Of a stretch of 64,000 nucleotides of DNA, positions 34,801 to 45,745 are shown one piece after another. A program made the position numbers and the translations under genes. Numbering within the stretch: the stretch's first letter is position 1; every line of letters begins with the position of its first letter. Under the pieces are notes generated by a model. It was not told the DNA's origin and made no database searches. It saw only the letters and a program-made list of their open reading frames with translations. Origin of the DNA: Dryococelus australis (Eukaryota; Arthropoda; Insecta; Phasmatodea; Phasmatidae); the NCBI GenBank assembly GCA_029891345.1, contig CM057002.1, positions 61,618,777 to 61,682,776 on the forward strand. Direction: 5' to 3'.

Positions 34801-36490
34801 CGGCTGAATAAATGTCTCAAGGGTGTAATGGTCACTAGACCAACTTGGTAAGTGGCAGCCAACCGACCTCACAGTCTGAACAATGCCGAGGACAAATACT
34901 GCGGTTATTGTTCTGACCACTAGACGACATGCTAAAGTGCACATTTCAACCAGAGAAGATGCCTGCCGTTGGTAAATTCCAAGACATCTCTCTCCACCTC
35001 ACCCTCCCTTAAATAATTTTCCTTTCGCTTTAAAATTCCTCTTGGGAACAGGTCACGAGGTATTAGTAAAATCTCAGGCTCCTTGAGAGCTTTCCTAGTT
35101 AAATTAGGATTAATTTAGTTGCAAACTCTAATATTGAATTTAATTTTAATTAGAGTTGTTTCGATACCGATTCCCCAATCCCACTGCTGATATCCCGATA
35201 CCAAAAATCAATACCAGTGCCCTTCGCACTGAATTTTAGAAAAAGTATTACTGTTAATAATACATTAAAAAGCACTTCTCCAAGACTTGTTTAAATAAAG
35301 AAAATAAAGCCTTAAAATACAGTATATAATTTATTTCCGACACAAAATGCTAGCTGACCTAAAACTTTTGAACCCTCTGTAAATACAAATAATATGACAC
35401 CAAATGCAAGTCAAATTTTAAATGTCCCACACACACTATCAGCTAAGAGCGCACGGAGAAGTTGTCGATCAGGCAGTGTCACAACTGTATGCGTACGGGG
35501 TGGGGGTAGAGAAGGAGAATGACCTCTCCACTCTCCACACCGTTACTTGTTTGGCAACACCTTGCACACGTGGCAGATGTCTTGTCTTTTAAAGTAATTA
35601 ATAATATTTTACTACAAAGAAAACTTGTAATTTTGACTCACAAATGAAGCAATTATAATTGATTTCTTAACTGTCTTTAATAATTAATCATTCAAAACCA
35701 CGTCCTCTGATTTTCCGTGTCATGAGTTACACTGCACTCGGTTCGGTGCTTACCTACCCATTATTAGATTATTAGACTGCAGAAGGTGTCGAATAGGCAC
35801 TTACATATTCCCAGTTTAATCAAAGACGCATGTCTATTGAAATAAATTAATATAAATCCTCCGATTTTCCCTTAAGACGTTACTGAGAACTGACATCTAT
35901 AATACAAGTTGCTTGATGTTCAAACAATTTTTTGCTGACGAGTGGTAGAGTCTAGTAGAGACGAATACGCTCCTCTCCAAGAGGAGGAGGGAGTCCTCTG
36001 ACCGTGCCTACCTTGCAGAATGCTAGTTGAGAGGAGGACAGGGGAAATGGAGATTGACTGTGTCTGCAATACCGGTGACTTCCACCTGATCAGATGACAA
36101 TCTCCTGCATCCCTCTGTAGCTTGAACTGCTGAGCAAAAGGCATGGTTCTCCTTGTCAAATTGTCTCCCATCTCTCTTTGGAGATGAGTTCCGTTCTCAT
36201 CTTGCTTATGACGGAGGCCATAGAGATATTGTGCTATTACTCTACGGAGAATATGCCTTCCCACAACTTCAAGGATGAGCTTCATTTGCAGCGGATTGCT
36301 AGATCGCTCTAGTAGTAATTATCACTTCTTTTTTTTTGCATCTCTTTCCAGCTGGTCGGTATTGTCACAGAGGCAAGTCGTGCATTCACATCCACGCGCT
36401 CAGCAACCACCCCTTGCCGTAGTGGCATCAGTCAATGAGAGGGCACCTGCCCACGATTAGTATACAATCTGAGATGGCCCGCTTCTCGTA
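31867..36490 (+). other. GGA intron d-e, left part
   Basis: Mostly AT-rich. At 32,603-32,760, CAGTAAAACCTTGTTAATTC and later TAATTCGAAGTTGGATTTC resemble a pogo/Tigger-like relic. At 35,160-35,220, repeated GATACCGAT/GATACC blocks resemble hAT-type ends. A minus-strand frame at 35,920-36,285 (121 codons) has no recognised domain. No exon of a host gene was found here. Confidence 0.45.
34035..34150. repeat. Compound microsatellite (TC)n-(TA)n-(TG)n
   Basis: A (TC) run at about 34,036-34,052, a (TA) run at about 34,054-34,070 and (TG) runs to 34,150 are contiguous. Alternating purine-pyrimidine tracts of this kind can adopt Z-DNA or cruciform structures. Confidence 0.9.
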
Positions 36491-36499
36491 GCTATTGTT

Positions 36500-36790
36500 A
36501 CCACAGATCTTGTGCGTGTTGCTCAGAACCTCCCCCGGTACACATCAGGCAAGCTTGCAGTAGGGTAGACTATGTACCCCGCAACCCTGCAACCTCCTGC
36601 AATTACCGTATACTGTAATGTATCCTATCTTGAGTATTTCTCAAGACTACCATCCTGTCACGTACCTGCTTTGTATTCCTAGCCCGTGTCATCGATCCTG
36701 TGACGTTTCCATAAACACACATTTTTGACAATGCAAGAGTTTGTCATTCAGCATCAGCACACACAAACGCATTCCCACTTTTGTGTTGTC
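36500..36790 (+). repeat. LTR-like segment upstream of the PHD-gypsy element
   Basis: GC-mixed sequence with CCATAAACACACATTTTTGA near 36,707, resembling the polyadenylation and U5 region of the LTR fragment at 23,650. It precedes the inverted repeat and leader of the element. Its limits and a second LTR were not found. Confidence 0.35.
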
Positions 36791-36877
36791 TGTCACATCT
36801 ATCGAGCACCGTAACTTCTAGTTATCTAGGTTTGAAACCAGTGCCGCTGGCCTGAAGCTAAAGTTCTCTCATCACGT

Positions 36878-37538
36878 AGGAGGTGGTAGTGCAGACCACT
36901 GTTTGGCAGCAATGTAAGCTTGGTATTGTTCCCTACACTTGAGGCCACACCTTACCTTGTAAGGCATAGAGTAGTTCGGCTTAACAATTTACGTAGTGCA
37001 CCTTGACAAGAACAGTATCTACAGTGTATACCCAATAGCTGCTTGCTGGCACGAGCCCAGTAAAAGTCTCTACTGATCCCCCACGCTTGGCGGGCTGATC
37101 AGAGACGGGGAGTCGCTTGGACCACCAATGCCTTTACTGGTTGTGTGTTCAGGCAGGGTTGAGCGGCAAGTCTCAGGCTATGGTCACTTCAGCACTAACT
37201 TAGTGCTCAAGCACTGATAGTGCTGAAGTAACCATAGCCTGAGTCTTGCCATTCAACCTTGCCTGAATTCACATCTGGTAGAGGCATTGGTGGCCCAAAC
37301 GTCTCCTCGTCTCTGATCAGCCCGCCAAGCGTGGGGGGTCAGTGGAGACTTTCACCGAGCTCGTGCCAACAAGCAGCTACTGGACTGACACTGTTAAATC
37401 GTTTCTCGCAAGGTGCACTTCATGTGTTGTTCAAGCAGCGACACTCTATGCCTTTATAGGTAAGGCACGGCAAAAGGCGTAGGGAGCAAAACCTACTGTT
37501 TCTTGCTGCCAAACAGTGGTCTGCACTTCCCCCTCCTA
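36878..37538. repeat. Long inverted repeat (two 320-bp arms, 20-bp spacer)
   Basis: The left arm (36,878-37,197) and right arm (37,218-37,538) are reverse complements at most positions. Matching landmarks are CTTCAGCACTA against TAGTGCTGAAG at the centre, GGCGGGCTGATCAGAGACG against GTCTCTGATCAGCCCGCC mid-arm, and GTGCAGACCACTGTTTGGC against GCCAAACAGTGGTCTGCAC at the ends. The right arm is the normal leader of the element (its relative is at 24,020-24,260), so the left arm is an inverted extra copy. The arms would form a large hairpin in single-stranded DNA or RNA. Confidence 0.85.
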
Positions 37539-37834
37539 TGCAGGAAAGGCAGGCGGAACAGGACTGCGACGCCGCACTCAGGCGCCAAGAAGTCGCGACT
37601 GCTTCCGTGGTGTTCGTGTATTTTCCACCACATATTCACGCCAGCCAAGATTATCACCCGGTTCCGAGAGAGCTGGTTTGCAGGATTGAGGCTAGGTACG
37701 ACCTAGCCAATTCCAGGTTCTGGAGCTGGGAATCTGTCGCCTGGAACCATCAATATGGTGTGGGGCAACCCAGCACCATTAAGTTGAGACCAAGGGTCAA
37801 CCTCAACTTCATCAGCCTCACGGAGGTCATCTGA
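37538..37834 (+). pseudogene. Gypsy N-terminal Gag-like ORF, copy 2
   Basis: This frame contains QAEQDCDAALRRQEVATAS, DYHPVPRELVCRIEARYD and SVAWNHQYGVGQ and ends in TGA. Related text occurs in copy 1 (24.2-24.56 kb) and, as REQTALLRRLAIPVPS and EVYHPVVQEILFGEGS, at 60.4-60.6 kb. The common pattern is E-Q, A-L-R-R, then Y-H-P-V and two residues before an acidic E-[IL]. No known domain is recognised. Its place before the gag frame and its recurrence suggest an N-terminal Gag module of this lineage. The frame is the same as that of the downstream PHD/gag segment, separated by stops. Confidence 0.5.
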
Positions 37835-38065
37835 GTAAGTCAGTAGCTAACATCTCTCGCCAGCCACTGACAAACCTTTATAAAACCACGCTGTTTTCTA
37901 GCATATAAATCCTAGGCGATCGTGCCAAGCATACCTTAACCGGGCACACATCAAGTGATTTTCTGGCCCCCAAGGTGAGGTATCAGACTATTAACTGTAC
38001 ACAGCGAACGGCCGAACTAGAGTAACCAGGGCCCGGAGAACTAAGGGTCAATTCGGAGAAGCCGA

Positions 38066-38773
38066 ATGGACTTTGGAGAGTCCACCTTACACCCCGTGGT
38101 GCCCATAACCATTAAAATGTCGGTCTCAGAAATCAATGCCGTCACAGACGAAAACCATGACAATGAGCATGACATACCCGACTCACAGTGTAGCAATACC
38201 AACTGTATAAGCAGTGACTTACTGCAAATAGAATGCACATACTACGCCAAGATATTCCATTACGCATGCCTAAGCTAACCAGAAGAGGCCCGTGATACAG
38301 AATGGTAATAATACACATGTGCTGCTTGCCGTCAACAACCCATGAGCTTCTGCAATGAAATCATTTGTCCCGGCCGAGGTATTAATCGTAGCGGGTGCAC
38401 GTCATGCAGCGAACCCTACCATCACTTATGAATAGGATAGCCTGACGAATGCGTCTCTATGCCCGGGATGGCCTATCAGTGCGAGAGGTGCCGGCGAAAA
38501 CATACCTCTCACTCCCTCAAATCCAAGATGTCCCGTATCTATATACAACTGAGGTTGGCACCTGGCCATCCAGCAACCGGGAGAGACGACATTCAGATCA
38601 CCAATTTTTCAGGCCGACCCCATGAGGATCCAGTAACATTCATGCAAGAATGTGAAAAAGAGTTCAGGGAAACGGCCATACCAGCAAAACAATGGGTTGA
38701 CAGGGCCCAATTAAATTTAAAAGGCCTATTGTTCACCTGGTGGGTGGGAACGATACAGCGATTTTCTGACTGA
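38066..38773 (+). pseudogene. Gypsy gag with two tandem PHD-like zinc fingers
   Basis: One reading frame, interrupted by five stops, runs through the segment. Finger 1 (38,189-38,326) has C-x4-C-x9-C-x2-Y-x4-H-x2-C, then W and C-x2-C, with tyrosine at the fourth ligand place (SQCSNTNC, ECTYYAKIFHYAC, YTCAAC). Finger 2 (38,351-38,491) repeats the spacing: C-x4-C-x9-C-x2-C-x4-H-x2-stop, then C-x2-C (FCNEIICPG, GCTSCSEPYHHL, YQCERC). This is the PHD layout, a fold that often reads histone tails. A capsid-type region follows: ITNFSGRPHEDPVTFMQECE and LNLKGLLFTWWVG resemble the retrotransposon gag family. PHD fingers ahead of a Ty3/gypsy capsid are unusual. The copy is dead. Confidence 0.7.
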
Positions 38774-41458
38774 CTGGAAACAGTTCAGTAACAGACTCAC
38801 TGCAAAATTCACTGGCGGGGAGGTGTTAGCCAGACACTGACGACTCAATTTTATAGCCAGACTCAAGTACCCAATGATGAAGCTGAAATCTTCATATGGA
38901 GGAAGGAACAGATGTTTCGATGCTTGTTCCCCGGAGTCGACGAAGCTACTGCAGTTCGTTCCATTAGTCAGATGTTACTACCTAGTCTCAAGAATGTCCT
39001 CCTTACAGCTAAACGCACCACCTTGAATGAACGGGTTGATTGAACCTGAGAAGCAGAGCAAAACTTTGCAGCACAAGCAAGTCTCGAAAAACTTGTATCG
39101 ACCAAGTTCCCTGAGGTACGAGTTCCACCTATCGCATCCCTTAAAGGTGCACCAGCTCCAACCACTCACATGGCATTCGTACCAAAATGCTGGTTCTGCC
39201 CAGAGAACCACTGGAATAAGGACTGCCCCCGGAAACCAGAGGGGTCTGCCATTCCACCCAACAATGTTAATTGAACGCCAGTAACTATCGCAGCAAGACT
39301 TGACTGGAAAACTGACTCCTGATAGCAAGACGGGAAACACTGCAGTCGGGGTGCGAAGCAGGCCATCACCACCGGACACCAAGGGCCCATCATCATCCAG
39401 GGTTTAAATGAGGAACCATCAGTCCCCATAGCCCCTCATATAGAAGTCGAGATAAACGGGAATAGAGCGCTGGCGCTACTTAACTCGGCAGCAACAGGGA
39501 ACTTTATGGGAACAATCTTCCTGACTACCGAGCAACTAGCGGGCATGCGTCCCCAACGGAAAATCGTGCAAATGGCCCAGCATGATACTACTCTCCATGT
39601 TGACGGCAGAATTGCCTTACAGATAAATCTCCATCGCCTCTCGGCGTCTACCGAATTTATAGTATCGCGTGCAATTTCTGAAGCAGTGATACTAGGTTGC
39701 CCATGGCTACGGCAAGAACAGCGTATCATAGACCATGGGTAACGCCGTGTGTACATGGGCGAGAAGGATAGTATTACCATAAACTGGGGCTACAGTCCAG
39801 ACAACATTGTACCTACGCCCATCGAGCCCAACAAAATCAATCATGAGCTTGGTAAGACGGAATTCAGCCAGCTACACCAAATATTAAATGAACATGCTAG
39901 CGCCTTCGGACAAGGGGGTCTATTGCATCAGACAATGTCAATCCAACATGAAATTTGGATGATAATCACATTCCTGAATACAATTAACCCTACAGGATGT
40001 TAGCACGCAGCAGTGACTTAATCATGGAGCAAGTAAATGACATGAAGGACCAGGGGTTAGCTGATCCCTCGAATCCACCATATAGTTCCCACGTAGTCCT
40101 CGTCCCCTAGGAAGATGGAAAACTTAGATTCTGTGTCAAATATAAGGGTTTGAACGAAGTAACACACCCCATTGCCCCGCCCCCCTTCACCAGATATTGA
40201 CCTAACACATACCCTGCATGACATTGGCAAGGCGAAAATCTTTAGTACTCTGGACATGGAGTCTGGGTATTGGCAGATTTCGGTACACCTGGAGAGCCGC
40301 AAGTACACTGCATTCACTACACCTGAGGGCGAAACCCTTCAATTCCGAGTAATGCAGTTTGGGTTGAAGAGCGCCCCTGCCACATTCCAACCTCTCATGT
40401 CCACTGAGGTACTAACTGGTTACATTGGAGAGTTCTGTTTTGCATACCTCAATGATGTAATAATTTATTCCAATAGCTGGGAGGAGCATCTTGAACACCT
40501 ACAGCAAGTTCTTTAATGTCTAGAACTCCATGGAATGACTTACAAGCTGTCAAAGAGCTATTTTGGGAAGTCATCCATAGATTACTTGGGACATGTCATG
40601 TCACCAGAAGGGAACTTCCCACAACAGAATTCAATTTGAGCTATTGAAGAGGCCGACGGACCAACAAACAAGCGACAACTACAGCGGTACCTGGGTCTGC
40701 GCAACTGGCTACGCGATTTCGTACCAAACATTGCGTAACACATGGCACCACTTCACCCACTCCTTGAGGACACTCATTGGCGATGGGGACCAGAGCAATG
40801 AAAAGCTTTTAATAATTTGAAAGCCAGCTTCGCAAACATTAGGCAGTTCCACCGTTCGCAAGGATATCAATCGTTAATACTGCAAACAGATGCGTGTTAA
40901 ACTGTCTGGGCGCAGTATTATACCAACAAGAGGGGAATGGGCAACCTAATGTGATAGCGTATGCCTCAACCCGTTTTAATGCCACAGAGCAGCACTATCA
41001 TATTAACGAACAGGAATGTCTGGCTGTTATCTGGATAGTGAAGAAATACAGCTACTATCTCGAAGGACAACGCTTTATTCTGCGGACTGACTCAAAAGCC
41101 TTCCAATGGCTGCACGAGTCACGGAATGCTAAAGCTAAACTTGGACGGTGGGAGATGTTCCTCACGGGGTTTGATTTTGATGTTCAACACTGCCCAGGTA
41201 AAACAAACGACCTGCCAGATGCCCTGTCCCGATTTCCTACACTGGAGGAAAAACCTGAGGAGGAAAGAATGTCCCCTCCCCCTCAGATTGAAAGAAGTCC
41301 GGAAGAACAAATCCGTCTCCTCCAGCTTCAAATTACCCTCACTAGATAACATTGAGTCAGCAGGAGGACCACGACATATGCCGCCTACTATGGGAACAGC
41401 ACCAATGCTTTGAATTACGGGGTGACGTCGTGTGGACGTGTAGCGGACAACCCCAATA
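38774..41458 (+). pseudogene. Gypsy gag end and pol: knuckle, protease, RT, RNase H; integrase missing
   Basis: Order on the + strand: a zinc-knuckle-like CWFCPENHWNKDCP (about 39,191-39,232, one residue short of CCHC spacing); protease with ALLNSAATGNFM (about 39,470-39,507), where the active-site triad position reads N-S-A; RT with AKIFSTLDMESGYWQISVH, QFGLKSAPATFQ and FAYLNDVIIYS (about 40,230-40,475), where the catalytic pair reads N-D; RNase H with CLGAVLYQQEG, DSKAFQWLHES and NDLPDALSRFP (40,894-41,349). Stops and frameshifts occur throughout. Sequence ends in unrelated AT-rich DNA near 41,460, before any integrase. RNase H is clearly of the same lineage as the copies at 18.0-18.4 and 53.3 kb. 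Confidence 0.85.
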
Positions 41459-41459
41459 T

Positions 41460-41962
41460 TAATTATAAGTAAGTTCCAAACCGGTTATACAATAAATCAG
41501 ATACTCATTCCGGAGTGAAATATCAGCTTTACCACATAGAAACACCTTTAAAACATTCATAAGAATCACAAATTTCAGTAAGGTTTCTAAGTACAGAGTT
41601 CTATGAATTTAAGAAAATAAACAAGTATTAGACCTATTTGTTTAAGTACGTTGCTTACAAACCACAATTAACAATATCGGCCATTAATAAGAATTTAACT
41701 ACTGCAAACATAATTCAAAACAATTATTTTCAAACATTATACTCTTTATTAAGTTTCATTAAAATGAAATTTTACCCGATCATAAATTTACAAAAATACT
41801 AAGAAGTTAATAATAATGTTTTAAACAGAAGTAAACTAGATGTTGAATCTTCTTTTTACGCAACTGGGTTTTCCAGCTATTATTTCTGAGAGAGGAATCT
41901 ACCCGCTACAACCTACCTGGATATGGCAAAGGAGTACTATAAATTCAGGAATGAGATAGGAA
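41460..41962. other. AT-rich intron DNA
   Basis: Nothing is recognised between the truncated gypsy element and the SINE. Confidence 0.6.
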
Positions 41963-42095
41963 TTGGTCAGGGTTTGTAGAAAGGAACCATCCCAGCATTG
42001 GCAATTCAGAAAAGCCTTGAAAACCAAAATTAGATTTGCTAAACCAGGAACGGAACCTGCTGTGTCCTCTGTGCATGCCCGGTGTTTTTACCATT
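41963..42095 (-). repeat. tRNA-derived SINE (family A), minus orientation
   Basis: AAGGAACCATCCCAGCATTG, TGAAAACCAAAATTAGAT and ACCAGGAACGGAACCTGC appear in the order expected for the reverse complement of the common insect SINE type: body, linker, then the B box on the minus strand. It ends about 110 bp before GGA exon e. A + strand relative lies at 22,757-22,945. Confidence 0.65.
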
Positions 42096-42202
42096 GTGTT
42101 ACTTTTCTTGGTGTATTTGTTGCATTGTGTATTGTAAAGAGACTTTTTTTTGTATCATTCTTTAGTGTGTATGTTACTACATTTTTCCATTGGCATTTTT
42201 AG

Positions 42203-42403
42203 GTGAAGTACTTAATGCAAGCGATGAGCTTAACCAAGTTTTTGAGAAGTACGCAGACATCATAGTGAAAGGGAAAGTCTTGCATGGAGTTTCGGCACGC
42301 GATAATCAAGCGTCCCCTTCTCTGCTCGATCTGAGCACGCCCAGTGAGGAGAAACTGCCTCCAGTCCCAGAGGCGTTGCTGACGTCACAGATGGCTCACT
42401 TGG
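42203..42403 (+). CDS. Gga: GGA adaptor, exon e (end of GAT and hinge start)
   Basis: This 201-nt exon follows a TTTTTAG acceptor and ends at GTAAGT. It starts by completing the split glycine codon, then EVLNASDELNQVFEKYADII and VKGKVLHG, the third helix of the GAT bundle as in GGA proteins (AEILQANDNLTQVINLYKQLV in human GGA1). It then enters a variable hinge with PSLLDLSTPSEEKLPPVPEA. SLLDLS resembles a type I clathrin-box motif (L-phi-x-phi-acidic), weaker here because the last position is serine. The exon ends with one base of a split codon, matched by exon f. Confidence 0.95.
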
Positions 42404-43019
42404 GTAAGTTTCTGCAGGCTATTGTTTCTCACTTTCTTGTCAACCTATGATATTTACACTTCTATAGCATCCACTTAAAAAAAAAATGCCTCAAAATTGC
42501 ACGAGTCTTGTACACACAACACGAAGTTATCACTAAGTTTGTTGCAGCTGGGACATACATAGGTTATTTTGTCTCAAAGCATTGGTGTTGCTGCTGTCAT
42601 GTCCCATACGCCAGCCAATGTGTGAGCTGAGGTAATCGAGGTCAACTAATGCAGTCTGAGGACAACAGCAATGCACACACACACCACATGCATCTCATGA
42701 GATGAGATGTTTACAATGAAAGAAACATTTACCTCTTGGTACATGGCACTCACAGCTTACACATATAAAACTGAATTATAATTAGCTTAATTTTTATACA
42801 TGTAATAAATGTGTACAAGTTTACATGCCTAAAAAAACTATACCAGCTTAAACAAAAATTCCACAGCATGTGAATTACAGATCAACAATGTACACAAACA
42901 GTAGAAATTAATTGTTGCCCTTTTCACTGCTACACTACAACTTTCTCCAATTTCGCTCTCACTGCTGTTAGGACTGAAGATAAAATCATCTTAAGTACAG
43001 TCTAGGGCATGTGGTATAT
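42404..43019 (+). other. Start of GGA intron e-f
   Basis: AT-rich sequence with a short CA-rich tract near 42,672-42,686. No element or gene is recognised. Confidence 0.6.
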
Positions 43020-43021
43020 TA

Positions 43022-43435
43022 CCGTATTTTGGCGTATATAGGCCGCACTGAATTTTTGTATTCCTGTAAATGTTGTTAAATCACAATTCCGTACAAGCAA
43101 AATAAATTCCGACTTAATTTCTCCCCTACAAAGCATTTGCGACAGAAATTTTTAAACTGCATGTGAGGGAGGGAGGGAGGGGGGGGGGGGTGCGTTTTTT
43201 TTTTTTTTTTTGTTGCTTTCCATACCGATTCCCATCCTTCCTTCCTTTACTTTAAGAGTTAAAACATTAAAATGTACTGTATGTAGACAAATTTCTAAAC
43301 ATGTGGGTGAGGGAGGTGGTTGGTGGGGGGGGTATTTCAAAAAAATTATTGCCAATATCTCGTATATAAGCCGCACCACACTTTTTGTAGTAACTTTTTT
43401 GTAAAAATGTACGGCCTATACATTCCGAAATACGG
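43022..43435. mobile_element. Mariner-like MITE, 414 bp, flanked by TA
   Basis: The left end CCGTATTTTGGCGTATATAG (then GCCG) and the right end CGGCCTATACATTCCGAAAT (then ACGG) are imperfect inverted repeats of about 25 bp. TA lies on both sides (43,020-43,021 and 43,436-43,437), as for Tc1/mariner insertions. The inside holds two G-rich runs (43,165-43,190 and 43,306-43,332) and a T run. A partial second copy is at 29,401-29,570. There is no transposase. Confidence 0.75.
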
Positions 43436-43845
43436 TAGTTATTTTAAAACTTTTTCACTTCCTGTCTGTGGGTATCGCGATCCAGCAAATATCGGGTAGG
43501 GAAGCTCTTTTTATTCTGCCAATCAAAGTTGTTACATTCTGACCACTGTGTATCTATTCATTATATAGACTGTTCATGGTAAGTTGAACACTTTCGAAAT
43601 CAACCTTTGCTAAAAAGTCACTGCCCTTTCCTGCATATATTTTAATGGGCACACTGACTACGCCAAGTTACTTCCCGACTGCAATCTTGGAAACAATTGG
43701 CTGTTGCAACGTGAAGCAATGTTGCCAATGAAGGCAACACCAAACACTATTTTCTAAGGTGGGAAATCAGTTAATTCAAATACAAGTTTGTTTTAAGTTC
43801 ACAGTAAAGTACTATTTACAAGTATAAACATCAACATCCTCCACT
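43436..43845. other. Intron DNA between MITE and BEL element
   Basis: No gene is seen. It may contain the 3' LTR of the BEL element, but no repeat partner was found in the window. Confidence 0.4.
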
Positions 43846-43849
43846 ATGA

Positions 43850-45170
43850 AAACAAAGTTTTCCTTATTGGTAGGGAAGAGGACACAACTTCCGAGTTGGA
43901 CTCTGGAGAATGCCTTGCCCTGTCTTGACAGAGGCCACTTGACAACACCATTTGGTCCGGGGTTTACTTCGGTCACTCACCCAACTTTCACTTCAGTGGT
44001 GTGGGGTTTGATCTTCTTTGATCAGCTCAAGAGTACCTACACTGGGAGAGACTGATGGGTCTGTCCACATGGATCTTTGCTGCAGCGTGTGTAGGTAATC
44101 CTGATTCCAACTTTACTAGATCAGTTGCCACCATTTCAATCAGGAAATAGGAATGTCCAGCATATCAGGTTCTGGAGTAGAGGTTAAAGGTTCCATTATT
44201 AGAAAGATGTGATTGTGTCAATGTAGTAAGATCATGGAGTTCCTCACTGATAGCACAAAGGGGGGCGAGAGTTCAGTATTGCCTCTATCTGAACAAATAC
44301 TGTATTCAGCTCTTCATAAGTCAAAATTTGGCTTACAACACCATGGGTCAGGTGCTTCTTCTCCAACTTCATGCCAGCCTCCCATAACCCATCTAATTGA
44401 GGTGCTGCTGGAGGGTTCATGTGCCAATGGATGCCTTCGGCAGCTAGCTTATCTGACATTTGTTGACAGAAGGCGGGTTAGTTCACAAAACTGTATTGTT
44501 CTTCAAGAGCTGCCTTTGCTCCAACAAAATTTGTTCCTTGGTTGGAATAAACATGAGCACAGACTCCTCGATAACCAACCATTCTCTTCAGCGCTGCCAG
44601 AAAGAGTTCTGTAGACAGTCCTGTCACTAATTCTAAGTGTAGCGCCTTGGTACTCATGCACACAAACAGACAGAGGTTTGACTTATCCAATCTAGCACCT
44701 CTCAGCTTTCCCATGGTAACTAGGAATGGTCCTGCATAATCCACACCGATGTGAAGAAATGCCCTAATTTGTAGAACTCTGCTCACCCGTGGGAGGAGCA
44801 CAGGACTTGAGGTGTATTGCAGAAACACTGATCACATTGCCTCAGTCTGTGACGGATAGTATGATGAGCATCCAGTATCCAGTATTTCTGTCGGAGTACT
44901 GAATTAATGAAAAGAGGACCTGCATGGAGATGTCTTTTATGCACATAGTCAATGAGCAATAATGTGAAATGATGCTTGGCTGGAAGTAACAGTGGATGTT
45001 TTAGATCACAACTTTTGCCTGAATATTGCAGGCGCCCTCCCACATGCAAATTTCCATCATCAATCTAAATTTCTTTTGTGAAACTGGAGGCCTGAACAAT
45101 TTTAATCAGAGCGAGAATTGCATGCCTGCAATTTTACTGTGGTAAATGATCTGATGCATGTCATCCATTT
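43850..45170 (-). pseudogene. BEL/Pao pol remnant: integrase and C-terminal domain
   Basis: On the minus strand: NLHVGGRLQYSG, HPLLLPAKHHFT and an H2C2-type segment ending RQCDQC (about 45,060-44,783); integrase core with HIGVDYAGPF (first Asp), AHVYSNQGTNFVGA (second position reads Asn) and [12 protein letters not shown] (Glu) (44,828-44,244); ILNSRPPLC; then a domain matching the DUF5641 tail of BEL pol (IKEDQTPHH, then KTRQGILQSPTRKLCPLPYQ) ending near 43,850. Several frameshifts and stops split it. The upstream RNase H part of the same element is displaced to 48,794-49,090. Confidence 0.85.
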
Positions 45171-45680
45171 CAACAATAAAGATTAGATGACTTCCGCTCC
45201 ATCCTCGGGTCAGTTTTTCTTAGGAGTAGGAAGTTTGCATTTTCATTTGTTTTGACGTAAGATGAAATTGTACTGTCTGCTGTACAGTTTGTTTTATTCA
45301 CTGGTCCAATGTAACAATTAGGGATGTCAAAGTTGATACCTCAATACCCTAGATTATTACAGGTATTGAAAAATTGAGAATCGAACAGTTTATTATTATA
45401 AATCCTCGTCCACCTTTACATGAACTTTTGAGGTTATGTTGCACAGCAACAGGTCTTTAGTTTTCCAAATAGGCTGAACCTGTACAGAACTCGCATGTGT
45501 TGACCAGAATTAACGTATACTTTTCCTGGCCCCAGCAAAATTCCCATTTATTAAAACCGAAAATGTCAACAACTCAATTTTTGAATATTTTTTTATTATC
45601 CGTTGTAACAATTATTCATTCCTGTCACCAAAAATTGCATTCAATGATGGTTCGACTATGAAAGAATTAAGATAATACAA

Positions 45681-45745
45681 TAGAACCTCGATCATCCGCG
45701 ATAATGCAGGGAAAGGGATAATCTGTAATCGAAACTTGTGGTTAA
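45681..45745 (+). repeat. pogo/Tigger-like terminal sequence
   Basis: ATAGAACCTCGATCATCCGC followed by GATAATGCAGGGAAAGGGAT is close to the usual ends of pogo/Tigger elements. The opposite end was not identified. Confidence 0.5.

Noticed and set aside
35920..36285. 121-codon minus-strand open frame
   Set aside because: Ordinary composition but no recognised domain, no partner copy in the window and no splice signals. Left as unassigned intron DNA.
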